A stretch of DNA of 64,000 bases from Nocardia sp. MH4 (GTDB lineage Bacteria; Actinomycetota; Actinomycetes; Mycobacteriales; Mycobacteriaceae): positions 28,268 to 92,267 of the forward strand of contig NZ_LPNR01000097.1 of NCBI RefSeq assembly GCF_019266065.1, written 5' to 3'. Shown here one piece after another: positions 6,857 to 16,230 of the stretch; the stretch's first letter is position 1, and each line of letters opens with the position of its first letter. The position numbers and the translations under genes were made by a program. A model generated the notes under the pieces. The model worked only from the letters and a program-made list of their open reading frames with translations. It searched no databases and was not told where the DNA came from.

Positions 6857-8968
6857 TCAGGCCGCGCGAGCGCCGGTCGCCCGGACGACATCGGCGACAC
6901 TGTCGCCGGTGAGTTCGTCCAGGCGCAGGTAGCGGGCCCGCAGGTCACGGGCCAGCTCGGCGGCGAGGCCGAGCCGGATCATGCCGCGTTCACAGTCGAT
7001 GACCATCGCGGTGTGTCCCTCCCCGGCCAGCAGACGCGCGGTGGCGCGGGCGCGGGGCAGCGGATCGACACCACCGGTGGCGCGGCCGTCGGTCAGCAGT
7101 ACCAGCATCGGGCGGCGGCGCGGGTCGCGGACGTGTTCGCGGGCGATCACCTCGCGCGCCTTCAGCAGGCCCGCCGCGAGCGGGGTCTTGCCACCGGTGC
7201 GCAGACCGGCCAGGCGGCGCACGGCGATGTCGACCGAGGAGGTCGGCGGGAGGACCAGTTCGGCCGCGCTGCCGCGCACGCTGATCACGGCCACCTTGTC
7301 GCGGCGCTGGTAGGCGTCGCGCAGCAGGGTGACGATGGCACCGGTGACGGCGGTGAGCCGGTCGCGCGCGGCCATCGACCCGGATGCGTCGACGACGAAC
7401 ACCACCAGATTCCCTTCGCGCCCTTCGCGATACGCGCCACGCAGGTCCTCGGCGGCCAGCGCCAGCGGACCGCTGAACCGGCCGCGCTCGAATTGCCGAG
7501 GCGCGGCCGCGAAGACGGTGCCCAGCAGGTGCAGCCCGGTCGAGGTGTCGGTGCTGGGGCGCACCATGCGGCCGGTGCGGGTCCGGGCGCGGGACCGGCG
7601 GCCCGGCGCGCCTTCGCCGATGCCGGGAACCTCCCAGCGCGGTGCGGGCTTCGAGACGGAACCCGGTGTGCCGGAGACGCTGTCGGCCGCGGGCCGGGAT
7701 CCGCCGCCGTGGGGGCCGCCGCCCGGGTTGTCGTCGGGGCCGTCGGGACCACCGTCGTCGGGACCCTGATCGTCGGGTCCGCCGTCGTCGGGACCCGGGT
7801 CGGCCGGTCCCCCGTCCTCGGGGCCCTGGGGCCCCTCGTCGGCAGGGCCTCGGTCGGCACCGTCGTCGACCGCGCGCGGTCCCGAGCTGCCGGACGCGTC
7901 GCCGTCGCGATCGTCGCCGGGCGTCTCGCCTCGCGGATCGTCGTCGAATTCCTCGGTGGCCGAGGCCTTGTCGACCTCGTCGGCGGCCGACCGCATCGCC
8001 TCGTCCAGCTGCTCCTCGCTGATCCCCGGCTCGTCGAACGGATCGCGCCTGCGCCGGTGCGGCAGGGCCAGCTCGGCGGCGATCCGCACATCGTCTGCGG
8101 TGACCCGGTCGCGGCCGCACCATGCGGCGTGCGCGGTGGCGGTCCGGGCGACGACCAGATCGGCGCGCATCCCGTCGACGTCGAACGCCGCGCACAGCGC
8201 CGCGATCCGCCGCAGTTCGGCGTTGTCGAGGGTCACGCCGGGCAGCCGGTCGCGCGCGGTCAGAATCCGTTCGGCGACAACGGCATCGGCGTCGGCGTAG
8301 CGGGCGGCGAAGCCGGCGGGGTCGGCCTCGTAGTCCAGGCGCCTGCGCACCACCGCCATCCGGGTGTCCACCACGCGGGAGGCGGCCACGTCGACGGTGA
8401 GGCCGAACCGGTCCAGCAGCTGGGGCCGGAGTTCGCCCTCCTCGGGGTTCATGGTGCCCACCAGCACGAATCGCGCCGGATGCGAATGCGAGACACCGTC
8501 GCGCTCGACGTGGACCCGGCCCATGGCCGCCGCGTCGAGCAGCACGTCGACCAGGTGATCGTGCAGCAGGTTCACCTCGTCGACGTAGAGCACGCCGTGG
8601 TGGGCCGCGGCCAGCAGACCGGGCCGGAACGCCTGCTCACCGTCGCGCAGGACCCGTTCGAGGTCGATCGACCCGACGACACGGTCCTCGGTGGCGCCCA
8701 CCGGCAGTTCCACGAGCCGGGCGGGCCGCGCGCCGCTCTCGTCGACGACCGGCGGCAGCAACTCGGCCAGCGCGCGCACCACCGTCGACTTCGCGGTGCC
8801 CTTCTCGCCCCGCACCAGCACGCCACCGATCCCGGGGTGCACCGCCGACAAGATCAATGCCAGCTGCAGGCGCTCCTGGCCGACGACCGCCGAGAACGGG
8901 AAGCCCGCCTCACCCGCCGAGCGAGCGGCGGTGTGCGGACCAGCGGCGACATCAGCAAAACCAGGCAC
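6857..8968 (-). CDS. magnesium/cobalt chelatase-type AAA+ and vWA protein (ChlI-ChlD fusion)
   Basis: This 703-aa fusion has an N-terminal AAA+ ATPase with Walker A GEKGTAKS (54-61) and Walker [11 protein letters not shown] long acidic Asp/Gly/Pro linker follows (about 346-426, repeating GPDDGG-type units). The C-terminal vWA domain has MIDAS DASGSM near residue 526. Such proteins act as the ATP-driven motor of metal insertion into tetrapyrroles. Directly upstream of cobO and cobB it most likely assists cobalt insertion together with a CobN-type subunit that is not in the window. The start ATG 8968 gives [10 protein letters not shown]; a strong terminator upstream separates it from the acetyltransferase. 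Confidence 0.88.
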   Translation of the reverse strand: MPGFADVAAGPHTAARSAGEAGFPFSAVVGQERLQLALILSAVHPGIGGVLVRGEKGTAKSTVVRALAELLPPVVDESGARPARLVELPVGATEDRVVGSIDLERVLRDGEQAFRPGLLAAAHHGVLYVDEVNLLHDHLVDVLLDAAAMGRVHVERDGVSHSHPARFVLVGTMNPEEGELRPQLLDRFGLTVDVAASRVVDTRMAVVRRRLDYEADPAGFAARYADADAVVAERILTARDRLPGVTLDNAELRRIAALCAAFDVDGMRADLVVARTATAHAAWCGRDRVTADDVRIAAELALPHRRRRDPFDEPGISEEQLDEAMRSAADEVDKASATEEFDDDPRGETPGDDRDGDASGSSGPRAVDDGADRGPADEGPQGPEDGGPADPGPDDGGPDDQGPDDGGPDGPDDNPGGGPHGGGSRPAADSVSGTPGSVSKPAPRWEVPGIGEGAPGRRSRARTRTGRMVRPSTDTSTGLHLLGTVFAAAPRQFERGRFSGPLALAAEDLRGAYREGREGNLVVFVVDASGSMAARDRLTAVTGAIVTLLRDAYQRRDKVAVISVRGSAAELVLPPTSSVDIAVRRLAGLRTGGKTPLAAGLLKAREVIAREHVRDPRRRPMLVLLTDGRATGGVDPLPRARATARLLAGEGHTAMVIDCERGMIRLGLAAELARDLRARYLRLDELTGDSVADVVRATGARAA

Positions 8969-9028
8969 GCCCCCACTGTATTCGCGCCATGATCACGACC
9001 GGACCCCGGGCGTCGGCGCCGGAAAGAC

Positions 9029-9061
9029 GCGAGGTCCCCGGCACCGTGCCGGGGACCTCGC
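9029..9061. terminator. strong hairpin terminator
   Basis: A 15-bp perfect stem (GCGAGGTCCCCGGCA with its complement) with a 3-base loop sits just past the stop of the ElaA-like gene. It isolates the mqo-acetyltransferase unit from the chelatase-cob operon on the same strand. Confidence 0.75.
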
Positions 9062-9071
9062 GAGTGGACTG

Positions 9072-9521
9072 TCAGCCCCGACGCATCGGGACGTGCGGGA
9101 TGCCGTCGTCGAGGAATTCCTCGCCGTCGGGAACGAAGCCGTACTTGGCGTACATGTCGACCAGGTAGGACTGCGCGTTCAGACGGACGGTGGCCGAACC
9201 GGTCTCGGCCAGCGCCGCCTGCAGCAACCGGGTGGTGTAGCCGTGCCCACGGGCGGGCACGGCCGTGCACAGCCGACCGAGCCGGAAGCTGGTCACCCCG
9301 TCCTCGTGCTCTTCGAGCAGCCGCAGCGTGGCGATGACCTCGCCCTCGTCGTCGAGCCACAGGTGCCGGGTCTCCGGCAGCAGGTCACGCCCGTCCAGCT
9401 CGGGATAGGCGCAGGCCTGCTCGACGACGAATACCTCGACGCGCAGTTTCAACAACCGGTACAGGGTGGCGGGGTCCAGATCCGCCGCCCACGCCCGTCT
9501 CAATGCGACCGTTGACATCAT
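9072..9521 (-). CDS. ElaA-like GNAT N-acetyltransferase
   Basis: The 149-aa protein is a single GNAT domain of the ElaA type. It has KLRVEVFVVEQACAYPELDGRD near the N-terminus, an acetyl-CoA-binding turn RGHGYTTRLL, and the terminal LNAQSYLVDMYAKYGFVPDGEEFLDDGIPHVPMRR typical of the family. The substrate of ElaA proteins is unknown. It lies 12 bases downstream of mqo on the same strand, probably the second gene of that unit, followed by a strong terminator. A start at the second ATG (9518) is equally possible. Confidence 0.9.
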   Translation of the reverse strand: MMSTVALRRAWAADLDPATLYRLLKLRVEVFVVEQACAYPELDGRDLLPETRHLWLDDEGEVIATLRLLEEHEDGVTSFRLGRLCTAVPARGHGYTTRLLQAALAETGSATVRLNAQSYLVDMYAKYGFVPDGEEFLDDGIPHVPMRRG

Positions 9522-9533
9522 CGCGTCTTGCTA

Positions 9534-11063
9534 TCACACCTGCGCGTAGGTGGCCGCCTCCGGCTGCGCGGGCGTGTTGTTGGCGTCCAGCTTCAGCGAC
9601 TTGTTGGTCCAGTCCCAGACTTCCTGGAACAGGGCCTGGTTCTCCGACAGCTTCTGGCCCAGCGAGGGGATCATCTGCTTCAGCTGCGGGGTCCAGTCGG
9701 CGTACTCGCGCGGGAAGCAGCGCTGCATGACGTCGAGCATCGCGGTGACACAGGTCGAGGCGCCCGGCGAGGCACCGAGCAGGCCGGCGATGGTGCCGTC
9801 CTCGGCGGAGATGACCGCGGTGCCGAACTCGAGCACACCGCCCGCACCCTTCTTCCGGATGACCTGCACGCGCTGACCGGCGGTGATCAGCTCCCAGTCG
9901 CGGCCCTCGGCACGCGGCAGGAACTCCTCGAGCACACCGATCTTGCCGTTCTGCGACTTGAGCAGCTCGCTGATCAGGTACTTGGTCAGGCCCATCTCGG
10001 TGAGACCGACGCCGACGAGCGAACCGATGTTGTTCGGCTTGATCGACTTGAACAGGTCGGTGTTGGAGCCGTCCTTGAGGAACTTCGGGGTCCAGCCTGC
10101 ATAGGGGCCGAACAGCAGGCCCTTGCGGCCGTTGATGACGCGGGTGTCCAGGTGCGGCACCGACATCGGCGGCGCGCCGACGGCGGCCTTGCCGTAGACC
10201 TTGGCCTCGTGCGCGGCGATCAGCTCCGGGTTGGTCGAGCGCAGGAACTGACCGCTGATCGGGAAGCCGCCGAAGCCCTTGGCCTCCTTGATGCCGGACT
10301 TCTGCAGCAGCGGCAGCGCGCCACCACCGGCGCCGACGAAGACGAACTTCGCGTTGACGGTGCGGCTGCGGAAGGTGCGCAGGTTGCGGACGGTGACGTT
10401 CCAGCTGCCGTCGGACTGCTTGGCGAGGTCGCGGACCTCGGTGCCGAAGGCGATCTCGCCGCCGGACTTGCCGATGTAGGCCAGCAGCTGCTTGGTGAGC
10501 GCGCCGAAGTCGATGTCGGTGCCGCCGTCGGTCCAGTTCAGCGCGATCGGGTCGGCGAAGTCACGGCCCTTGGCCATCAGCGGCAGGCGCGCGGCGAACT
10601 CGTCGGGGCTGTCGATGTACTCCATGCCGCGGAACAGCGGGTGCGGTGCCAGCGCCTCGTAGCGCTTGCGCAGGTAGTCGACGTTGTCGGCGCCGTGCAC
10701 GAAGCTGACGTGCGGAATAGGGTTGATGAACCCGGACGGGTCGTCGAGGACGCCGGTGTCGACGGCCGAGGCCCAGAACTGCCGGGAGACCTGGAAGCGC
10801 TCGTTGATGTCGACGGCCTTGCCGATGTCGACCGAGCCGTCGGCGTTCTGCGGGCTGTAGTTGAGTTCGCACAGCGCCGAGTGCCCGGTGCCCGCGTTGT
10901 TCCACGGATCGCTGCTCTCCGCGGCGGCGGCGTCGAGCCGCTCGAACACCGAGATGGTCCACTCCGGCTGCAGCTGCCGCAGCAGCGCGCCCAGCGTGGC
11001 ACTCATGATGCCTGCGCCGATGAGAACTACATCGGTCTTTTCAGTCTTCGCAGCGTTCGACAC
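9534..11063 (-). CDS. mqo: malate:quinone oxidoreductase
   Basis: Mqo oxidises malate to oxaloacetate at the membrane surface and passes electrons to quinone through FAD. The 509-aa protein begins with the Rossmann motif [14 protein letters not shown] and holds family stretches [18 protein letters not shown] and [19 protein letters not shown], ending with [18 protein letters not shown]. The GTG at 11063 is preceded at some distance by AAGGAAG. The promoter should lie in the 231 bases shared with the divergent hydrolase gene; that stretch contains no other gene. Confidence 0.96.
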   Translation of the reverse strand: MSNAAKTEKTDVVLIGAGIMSATLGALLRQLQPEWTISVFERLDAAAAESSDPWNNAGTGHSALCELNYSPQNADGSVDIGKAVDINERFQVSRQFWASAVDTGVLDDPSGFINPIPHVSFVHGADNVDYLRKRYEALAPHPLFRGMEYIDSPDEFAARLPLMAKGRDFADPIALNWTDGGTDIDFGALTKQLLAYIGKSGGEIAFGTEVRDLAKQSDGSWNVTVRNLRTFRSRTVNAKFVFVGAGGGALPLLQKSGIKEAKGFGGFPISGQFLRSTNPELIAAHEAKVYGKAAVGAPPMSVPHLDTRVINGRKGLLFGPYAGWTPKFLKDGSNTDLFKSIKPNNIGSLVGVGLTEMGLTKYLISELLKSQNGKIGVLEEFLPRAEGRDWELITAGQRVQVIRKKGAGGVLEFGTAVISAEDGTIAGLLGASPGASTCVTAMLDVMQRCFPREYADWTPQLKQMIPSLGQKLSENQALFQEVWDWTNKSLKLDANNTPAQPEAATYAQV

Positions 11064-11257
11064 GGGTACTTCGACTTCCTTGTCCTTCTCAGCTACCCAC
11101 CGGGGTGAGTTCGCTTGGGCGCGGGCGCTTCGTGGTTTGGTGCGACTCGCGGTGAATCGCCGGGGAGTAGGTTACCCGTCGTTCACCTGAAGCCAATTGT
11201 GCACCTCAGCCGTTCGTAGTACCGCAACCGACCTACCGAATGTGATCTAAACCAACA

Positions 11258-11294
11258 CTGCACGTCGCGCTGACCGCGCGATAGATTGAGCGGT
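11258..11294 (+). promoter_or_regulatory. predicted promoter of a leaderless mRNA
   Basis: CTGCAC (11258-11263), an 18-base spacer and TAGATT (11282-11287) place the transcription start at the GTG at 11295. No ribosome site precedes that codon, so translation of a leaderless transcript is likely. Confidence 0.4.
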
Positions 11295-12338
11295 GTGACG
11301 AACGAAACCTCACTCGATCCCGCCGGCACCGCCGATCGGACCGATGAGCAGTGGCAATCCGATGTCCTCGGCACCGACTACCAGCAGCGCACCCTGCCGC
11401 TGGGCCCCGATCCCGACGGTGAGGGCGAGGTGGTGGCCACGCTCGTGCGCTATCTGCCCGACGCCGCCGCACCGGCCACCGAGCCGACCGTGCTCTATCT
11501 GCACGGGTTCACCGACTACTTCTTCCAGGAGCACGTGGCCGAGCACTTCGCGGCCCGCGGCCACCGCTTCTACGCTCTCGACCTGCGTAAATGTGGTCGT
11601 TCGCGGCGGGCCGGGCAGAGCGCGCACTTCGTCAGCGACCTGGCGCTCTACGACGCCGAGCTGAACGAGGCGCTGCGGATCGCGCGCGCGGAGACCGGCA
11701 ACGACGTCCTGATCGTCGCGCACTCCACCGGCGGACTGGTGGCGCCGCTGTGGCTGGACCGGCTCGAGGCCGCCGGCGGCAGCGCCGCGGCAGGCGTGGT
11801 CGGCGTCGTGCTCAACAGCCCGTGGTTCGACCTGCAGGGGCCCGCGTACTACCGCACCGTCGGCACGCCGATCATCAACGCCGTCGGCAAGGTCAGGGCG
11901 TTCGCGCAGCTGCCCGCCGTGGGCGTCAGCACCGCCTACGGCGACAGCCTGCATCACAGCCGCAAGGGCGAGTGGGATTACAACCTGGACTGGAAGCCGC
12001 TCAGTGGCGAGCCGGTGCGGCTGGGCTGGCTGCGCGCCATCCGGCGCGGACAGGCCCGCCTGCACCAGGGACTGGCGATCGGGGTGCCCGCGCTCATCCT
12101 GCGCTCGCGGCTGACCAGATTCGCGCGGGCCCACAGCCCCGCCGTCGATGTCGCCGACGCCGTGCTCGACGTCAAGCAGATCCAGCGCTGGGCGGGCTGC
12201 CTGGGCGAGCGCACCACGATCGTGCCGATCGACGGCGCCCGCCACGATGTGTTCCTGTCCTCGGAAGCGGTGCGCGCCAACGCTTTCGCCGAGACGGACA
12301 GCTGGCTGGACTGGCTGGCGGCCTACCGCAAGAACTGA
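11295..12338 (+). CDS. alpha/beta hydrolase (lysophospholipase-like)
   Basis: The 347-aa protein has the alpha/beta-hydrolase core: oxyanion region LYLHGFTDYFFQEH, nucleophile elbow AHSTGG, and a late histidine in IDGARHDVFLS. LYALDLRKCGRSRRAGQ resembles the monoglyceride lipase/lysophospholipase subgroup (Hydrolase_4). I chose the GTG at 11295 because a -10 box ends 7 bases before it; the TTG three codons upstream overlaps that box. It stands alone on the plus strand, divergent from mqo and convergent with the next gene. A lipid-ester substrate is probable but not shown. Confidence 0.9.
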   Translation: MTNETSLDPAGTADRTDEQWQSDVLGTDYQQRTLPLGPDPDGEGEVVATLVRYLPDAAAPATEPTVLYLHGFTDYFFQEHVAEHFAARGHRFYALDLRKCGRSRRAGQSAHFVSDLALYDAELNEALRIARAETGNDVLIVAHSTGGLVAPLWLDRLEAAGGSAAAGVVGVVLNSPWFDLQGPAYYRTVGTPIINAVGKVRAFAQLPAVGVSTAYGDSLHHSRKGEWDYNLDWKPLSGEPVRLGWLRAIRRGQARLHQGLAIGVPALILRSRLTRFARAHSPAVDVADAVLDVKQIQRWAGCLGERTTIVPIDGARHDVFLSSEAVRANAFAETDSWLDWLAAYRKN

Positions 12339-12350
12339 GCCGGGTGGCGT

Positions 12351-12372
12351 GCCGGGACCGCGAGGTCCCGGC
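12351..12372. terminator. hairpin terminator between convergent genes
   Basis: GCCGGGACC and GGTCCCGGC form a 9-bp stem around the tetraloop GCGA, between stops at 12338 (plus) and 12379 (minus). Confidence 0.65.
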
Positions 12373-12378
12373 CGCCGC

Positions 12379-12942
12379 TCACCAGAGGCTGGTCCGCAGG
12401 ACGATCTCGGTGGCCAGTTCGTGGGCGCCCTCGGTGGCGATGTTGTCGACCTCGACCGGGACCACCCGGAACTCGCCGTAGACGTAGCGGCCGGAGGCAT
12501 CGGCCACGGCACGCGGCAGGCTCTTGGTGACCAGCATGGTCACCGGCAGCTCCAGCGGCGGACAGGACGCGTCGGGAGCCGTGCCGTCGGCGTCGGGCAC
12601 CGCCGGATGGCCGTGATCGGCGACCACCAGGCTCATGAACCGCCCGAACCGGCCCGCGCACAGCCGCCAGGCCAGCGCCGCGCCCGCACCGCGTCCCGCG
12701 ACGTTCACATACGGCAGCTCGAGTTCGTCGAGAATCGCGTGGACGGCCGGGGGCTCGAGCCCCTCGACGGACTCCAGCACGACGGTCTGCAGATCGGATT
12801 CGTGCAGCCGCGCGCACACGGTGTCGAACACGTCGGCCGGATCGTCCGCATCGGGAAGCAACAGCACATTGTGCCGCGATTGTGGGCCGTCGACCCGCAC
12901 TGTCCAGGCCCGGTCACCGACCGTGATCCGCCGAGATTTCAT
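12379..12942 (-). CDS. alpha/beta-hydrolase-like protein with degenerate nucleophile elbow
   Basis: From ATG 12942 the protein is 187 aa. NVLLLPDADDPADVFDTVCARL, an LPYVNVAGRGAGAALA elbow and LPVTMLVTKSLPRA arranged in order recall a small alpha/beta hydrolase. However, the G-x-S-x-G serine is replaced by glycine (GRGAG), so ordinary esterase activity is unlikely. A non-enzymatic or altered role is possible; I do not know the family. The open frame extends upstream, but the ATG is the first good start. It stands alone with a 287-base region upstream in which I recognise nothing definite. Confidence 0.65.
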   Translation of the reverse strand: MKSRRITVGDRAWTVRVDGPQSRHNVLLLPDADDPADVFDTVCARLHESDLQTVVLESVEGLEPPAVHAILDELELPYVNVAGRGAGAALAWRLCAGRFGRFMSLVVADHGHPAVPDADGTAPDASCPPLELPVTMLVTKSLPRAVADASGRYVYGEFRVVPVEVDNIATEGAHELATEIVLRTSLW

Positions 12943-13229
12943 GCCGGTGTACGGTACACGGCCCGGTTGAACACGGCAGCGTGTTGCGCTCCGCCCGGCC
13001 GGTCTGTTTTTGCCCGTGTCCTGGGCTTTCCCAATCCGGAGGGCCCGAATTGCCAGACCTGTCACAGCGGGCCGGTCGCGGCTGTGAGGAGAGCGGCCGC
13101 ACAGCGGGCGACGGGTGCGGTACGAGCCACGTACCGGAGCGAGGAGGTGTGCGGAGTTCCCCTCCCGGCGGCGCCGGGCACGCCGTACGATGACGGCCGA
13201 ACCGATCGATCGGCGTTCACGGGGGGCTT

Positions 13230-13721
13230 GTGAAGCGAATCATCCAGCGTGTGCTGTGCGCTGTCGGCGCCCTCTTCTTCGGCGCGGGCGCACTGTTCGG
13301 GATCACCCAGCCGATCAACGCCACCGCCTACCTGTTGGGGTTCGGTCGCGAGGTCACCGTCCACGTCGACGAGAGCTCGCGCGGGCTGATGGGCGGCCGC
13401 AGTCGGGCCGGCATCGGCACGAACGTCGAGGACGGCAGCGCCGTGCGCCTGTTCGATGTGCGATCAGGTGACACCGTCAGCGCCCGGATGGTCCTCATCG
13501 ATATCGGCGTGGACAGCTTCGCCTATCGCTCGGCCAGGGCCGCGGCCACCGATTTCATCTGGCTGCTCGGCGTCCTCGTCCTCGGCGGGCCCGCCCTGGT
13601 GTTCGGCCTCGCGGCCTCCGCGCCGGCGCGGGCGAGACCTGCTGTCACCGCGGCGGCCGACGGAGCCGATTCCCCTGCCGGTGCCGATGTTTCGAAGCCG
13701 AACACCCCCGGCGAGAGCTGA
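13230..13721 (+). CDS. small membrane protein of unknown function, 163 aa
   Basis: It begins at GTG 13230 behind a G-rich site. A first membrane segment (about residues 5-26, VLCAVGALFFGAGALFGI) is followed by an extracellular-type region of about 75 residues, a second membrane segment (about 108-130, FIWLLGVLVLGGPALVFGLAA) and a Pro/Ala-rich tail. The two-segment fold with an intervening beta-rich loop is common in actinobacterial envelope proteins. I cannot name a family. It converges on cobQ with only 4 bases between stops. Confidence 0.7.
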   Translation: MKRIIQRVLCAVGALFFGAGALFGITQPINATAYLLGFGREVTVHVDESSRGLMGGRSRAGIGTNVEDGSAVRLFDVRSGDTVSARMVLIDIGVDSFAYRSARAAATDFIWLLGVLVLGGPALVFGLAASAPARARPAVTAAADGADSPAGADVSKPNTPGES

Positions 13722-13725
13722 GCGT

Positions 13726-15330
13726 TCAGCCGACGGTGGGGCGGTCGAGTTCGCTGTGGACGACCGGTAGCTCCCGTGGTGCGCCGCGGCTGATCAGGGC
13801 GTCGAGGGCGGCCAGGTCGACGTGCCGCTCGACCAGGTCGGCCAGCAGGTCGAGCTGCGCGGTACGGGTGGCCGCCACCGAGGTGTCCGGGGCGACGCGG
13901 AATCCGGTGCGCCCCGCGTGCCGGGCGACCTCGGTCAGCCAGGCGCGGCGGAACTCGTCGGATTCGAGGAGGCCGTGCACGTGGGTGCCCCAGATCGATG
14001 CCCGCACACTGCCTTCGGGAGCTCCGTCGATGGTGAGCCAGGGCGCGTCGGCGCTGTGCCGGACGCGGCCGTGGTGGATCTCGTAGCCGTGCACCGGCAG
14101 CGCGCCCGCCTCGCCGACGACCTGGCGGGCGATCTTGGGCTCCGCGAATTCGATGGCGAGGTCGAACAATCCGAGCCCGTCCACCACGCAGGGCCGCGCC
14201 GCGTCCCCGTCCTCGGCCGACGCGGCGACGGCACCCTGATCCCCCGCGGACCCGACGTGTTCGACGCCGTCGACGATGCGACGCCCCAGCATCTGGTAGC
14301 CGCCGCAGATCCCGAGGATCGGGCGCCCCGCGGCGGCCCGGGCGTGCAGCGCCGCGTCGATCCCCTTGGCGCGCAACCACGCCAGGTCGGAAACCGTCGA
14401 CTTGGACCCGGGCACGACGACGAGATCGGCGGTGGCGATCTGATCGGGTCCGTCGGCCCAGCGGACGGCGACGCCGGGCTCGCAGGCGAGGGCTTCGATG
14501 TCGGTGGAGTTGGAGATGCGGGGCAGCCGGACGGCGGCGACGGTGAGCCAGTCGGTGCCGTGGGGTGGGCCGGGGCGACCGACCGGGGTACCCGCGACGG
14601 TGCCGAGGGAGTCCTCGGCGTCGAGCCAGAGGTCGTCGGCGAACGGCAGCACGCCCAGGGTGGGGCGGCCGGTCAGGACGGTCAGCTGGTCGAGGCCCGG
14701 TTGGAGCAGGGCGACGTCACCACGGAACTTGTTGACGAGGAAGCCCGAGATGAGCTGCTGGTCTTCGGGTTCCAGCACCGCGACGGTGCCGAACAGGTGC
14801 GCCAGCACTCCCCCTCGGTCGATATCACCGACCACGAGCACGGGCAGCTCGGCGGCGCGCGCCAGACCCATATTGGCCAGATCCGTGGCCCGCAGATTGA
14901 TCTCGGCGGGTGATCCGGCGCCCTCGCAGATCACCACGTCGAATTCCGCACGCAGGGAAGCGAGTTCGTCCGCCACCACCTCACGCAGCTGCTGCCTGCG
15001 CCTGAAATAGTCACGCGCGCCGACGGTCCCGACGGCCTTGCCGCGCACGACGAGCTGCGAGCGCCGATCGCTGCCGGGCTTGAGCAGCACCGGATTGAAC
15101 CGCACGCTCGGCTCCAACCCACACGCCCGCGCCTGCAACGCCTGCGCCCGCCCGATCTCCCCGCCGTCGAGGGTGACGACGGAGTTGTTGGACATGTTCT
15201 GCGCCTTGAACGGCGCCACCCGCACGCCACGCCGCGCGAGCATTCGGCAGATCCCCGCGACCACCACGCTTTTCCCGGCGTCGGAGGTCGTGCCCGCGAT
15301 CAGCAGCGCCCCGCGCAGATCGCCGCTCAT
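13726..15330 (-). CDS. cobQ: cobyric acid synthase
   Basis: CobQ amidates carboxylates b, d, e and g of adenosyl-cobyrinic a,c-diamide. The 534-aa protein starts with the P-loop region [18 protein letters not shown], then [10 protein letters not shown]. The C-terminal class I amidotransferase has its Cys in [12 protein letters not shown] and catalytic histidine in [10 protein letters not shown], and [12 protein letters not shown] is typical. The central region is about 40 residues longer than the usual 480-500 aa family size. It is 8-10 kb from cobB/cobO but on the same strand; map starts 13 bases after its 5' end. Confidence 0.96.
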   Translation of the reverse strand: MSGDLRGALLIAGTTSDAGKSVVVAGICRMLARRGVRVAPFKAQNMSNNSVVTLDGGEIGRAQALQARACGLEPSVRFNPVLLKPGSDRRSQLVVRGKAVGTVGARDYFRRRQQLREVVADELASLRAEFDVVICEGAGSPAEINLRATDLANMGLARAAELPVLVVGDIDRGGVLAHLFGTVAVLEPEDQQLISGFLVNKFRGDVALLQPGLDQLTVLTGRPTLGVLPFADDLWLDAEDSLGTVAGTPVGRPGPPHGTDWLTVAAVRLPRISNSTDIEALACEPGVAVRWADGPDQIATADLVVVPGSKSTVSDLAWLRAKGIDAALHARAAAGRPILGICGGYQMLGRRIVDGVEHVGSAGDQGAVAASAEDGDAARPCVVDGLGLFDLAIEFAEPKIARQVVGEAGALPVHGYEIHHGRVRHSADAPWLTIDGAPEGSVRASIWGTHVHGLLESDEFRRAWLTEVARHAGRTGFRVAPDTSVAATRTAQLDLLADLVERHVDLAALDALISRGAPRELPVVHSELDRPTVG

Positions 15331-15343
15331 GCCACGGACCGAC

Positions 15344-16207
15344 TCACGGCAGCGTGAGGATTTCCGCGCCCGTCTCCGTGACCACCAGGGTGTGCTCGAA
15401 CTGGGCGGTCCACTTGCGATCCTTGGTGACCACGGTCCAGCCGTCGTCCCAGATGTCGTAGTCGATCCCGCCGAGGTTGATCATCGGCTCGATGGTGAAG
15501 GTCATGCCGGGCTCGATGACCGACTCGATGCTGGGCTGGTCGTAGTGCAGGATGACCAGGCCGCTGTGGAAGGTGGGACCGACGCCGTGGCCGGTGAAGT
15601 CGCGGACGACGCCGTAGCCGAAACGATTGGCGTAGGCCTCGATGACGCGCCCGATCACATTGAGCGCACGGCCCGGCTTGACCGCCTTGATGGCCCGGTT
15701 GGTGGCCTCTTCGGTGCGCTCGACCAGCAGGCGCACCTCCTCGTCCACGTCGCCGGCGAGGAAGGTCTTGTTGGTGTCACCGTGCACGCCGTGGATGAAG
15801 GCGGTGACATCGATATTGACGATGTCACCGTCCTCGATGACGGTCGAGTCGGGGATGCCGTGGCAGATGACCTCGTTGAGCGAGGTGCAGCAGGACTTGG
15901 GGAAGCCCTTGTAGCCCAGGGTCGAGGGGTAGGCGCCGTGATCGCACATGTACTCGTGGGCGATCCGGTCCAGCTCGTCGGTGGTGACGCCGGGCGCGAC
16001 CGCCTTGCCCGCCTCCTCGAGGGCCTGCGCGGCGATCTTGCCCGCGATCCGCATCTTCTCGATGGTCTCGGCGGTCTGCACCCAGGGCTCGCGCCCTTCG
16101 TTGGCGGTCTTCTTCCACACGTACTCGGGACGCTCGATGGAACGCGGGACGTCCCGGATCGGCGACTGGGTGCCGGGAACGAGTGGCTGACGGGTGCGCA
16201 CGGACAT
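15344..16207 (-). CDS. map: methionine aminopeptidase, type I
   Basis: This enzyme removes N-terminal methionine during translation. The 287-aa protein has an N-terminal extension of about 40 residues with [13 protein letters not shown] before the catalytic domain, as in the MapB type of mycobacteria. Metal ligands lie in [44 protein letters not shown] and [10 protein letters not shown]. The start ATG 16207 gives [12 protein letters not shown]. It is followed by cobQ on the same strand and preceded by the YdeP-like gene at 24 bases. Confidence 0.95.
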   Translation of the reverse strand: MSVRTRQPLVPGTQSPIRDVPRSIERPEYVWKKTANEGREPWVQTAETIEKMRIAGKIAAQALEEAGKAVAPGVTTDELDRIAHEYMCDHGAYPSTLGYKGFPKSCCTSLNEVICHGIPDSTVIEDGDIVNIDVTAFIHGVHGDTNKTFLAGDVDEEVRLLVERTEEATNRAIKAVKPGRALNVIGRVIEAYANRFGYGVVRDFTGHGVGPTFHSGLVILHYDQPSIESVIEPGMTFTIEPMINLGGIDYDIWDDGWTVVTKDRKWTAQFEHTLVVTETGAEILTLP

Positions 16208-16230
16208 AGCTGCGAGTGTAGCCAGCACCC

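Noticed and set aside
6026..8992. Very long plus-strand frame opposite cobO and the chelatase gene
   Set aside because: Antisense shadow; codon composition is that of reverse-complemented high-GC coding DNA, and both opposite-strand genes are unmistakable.
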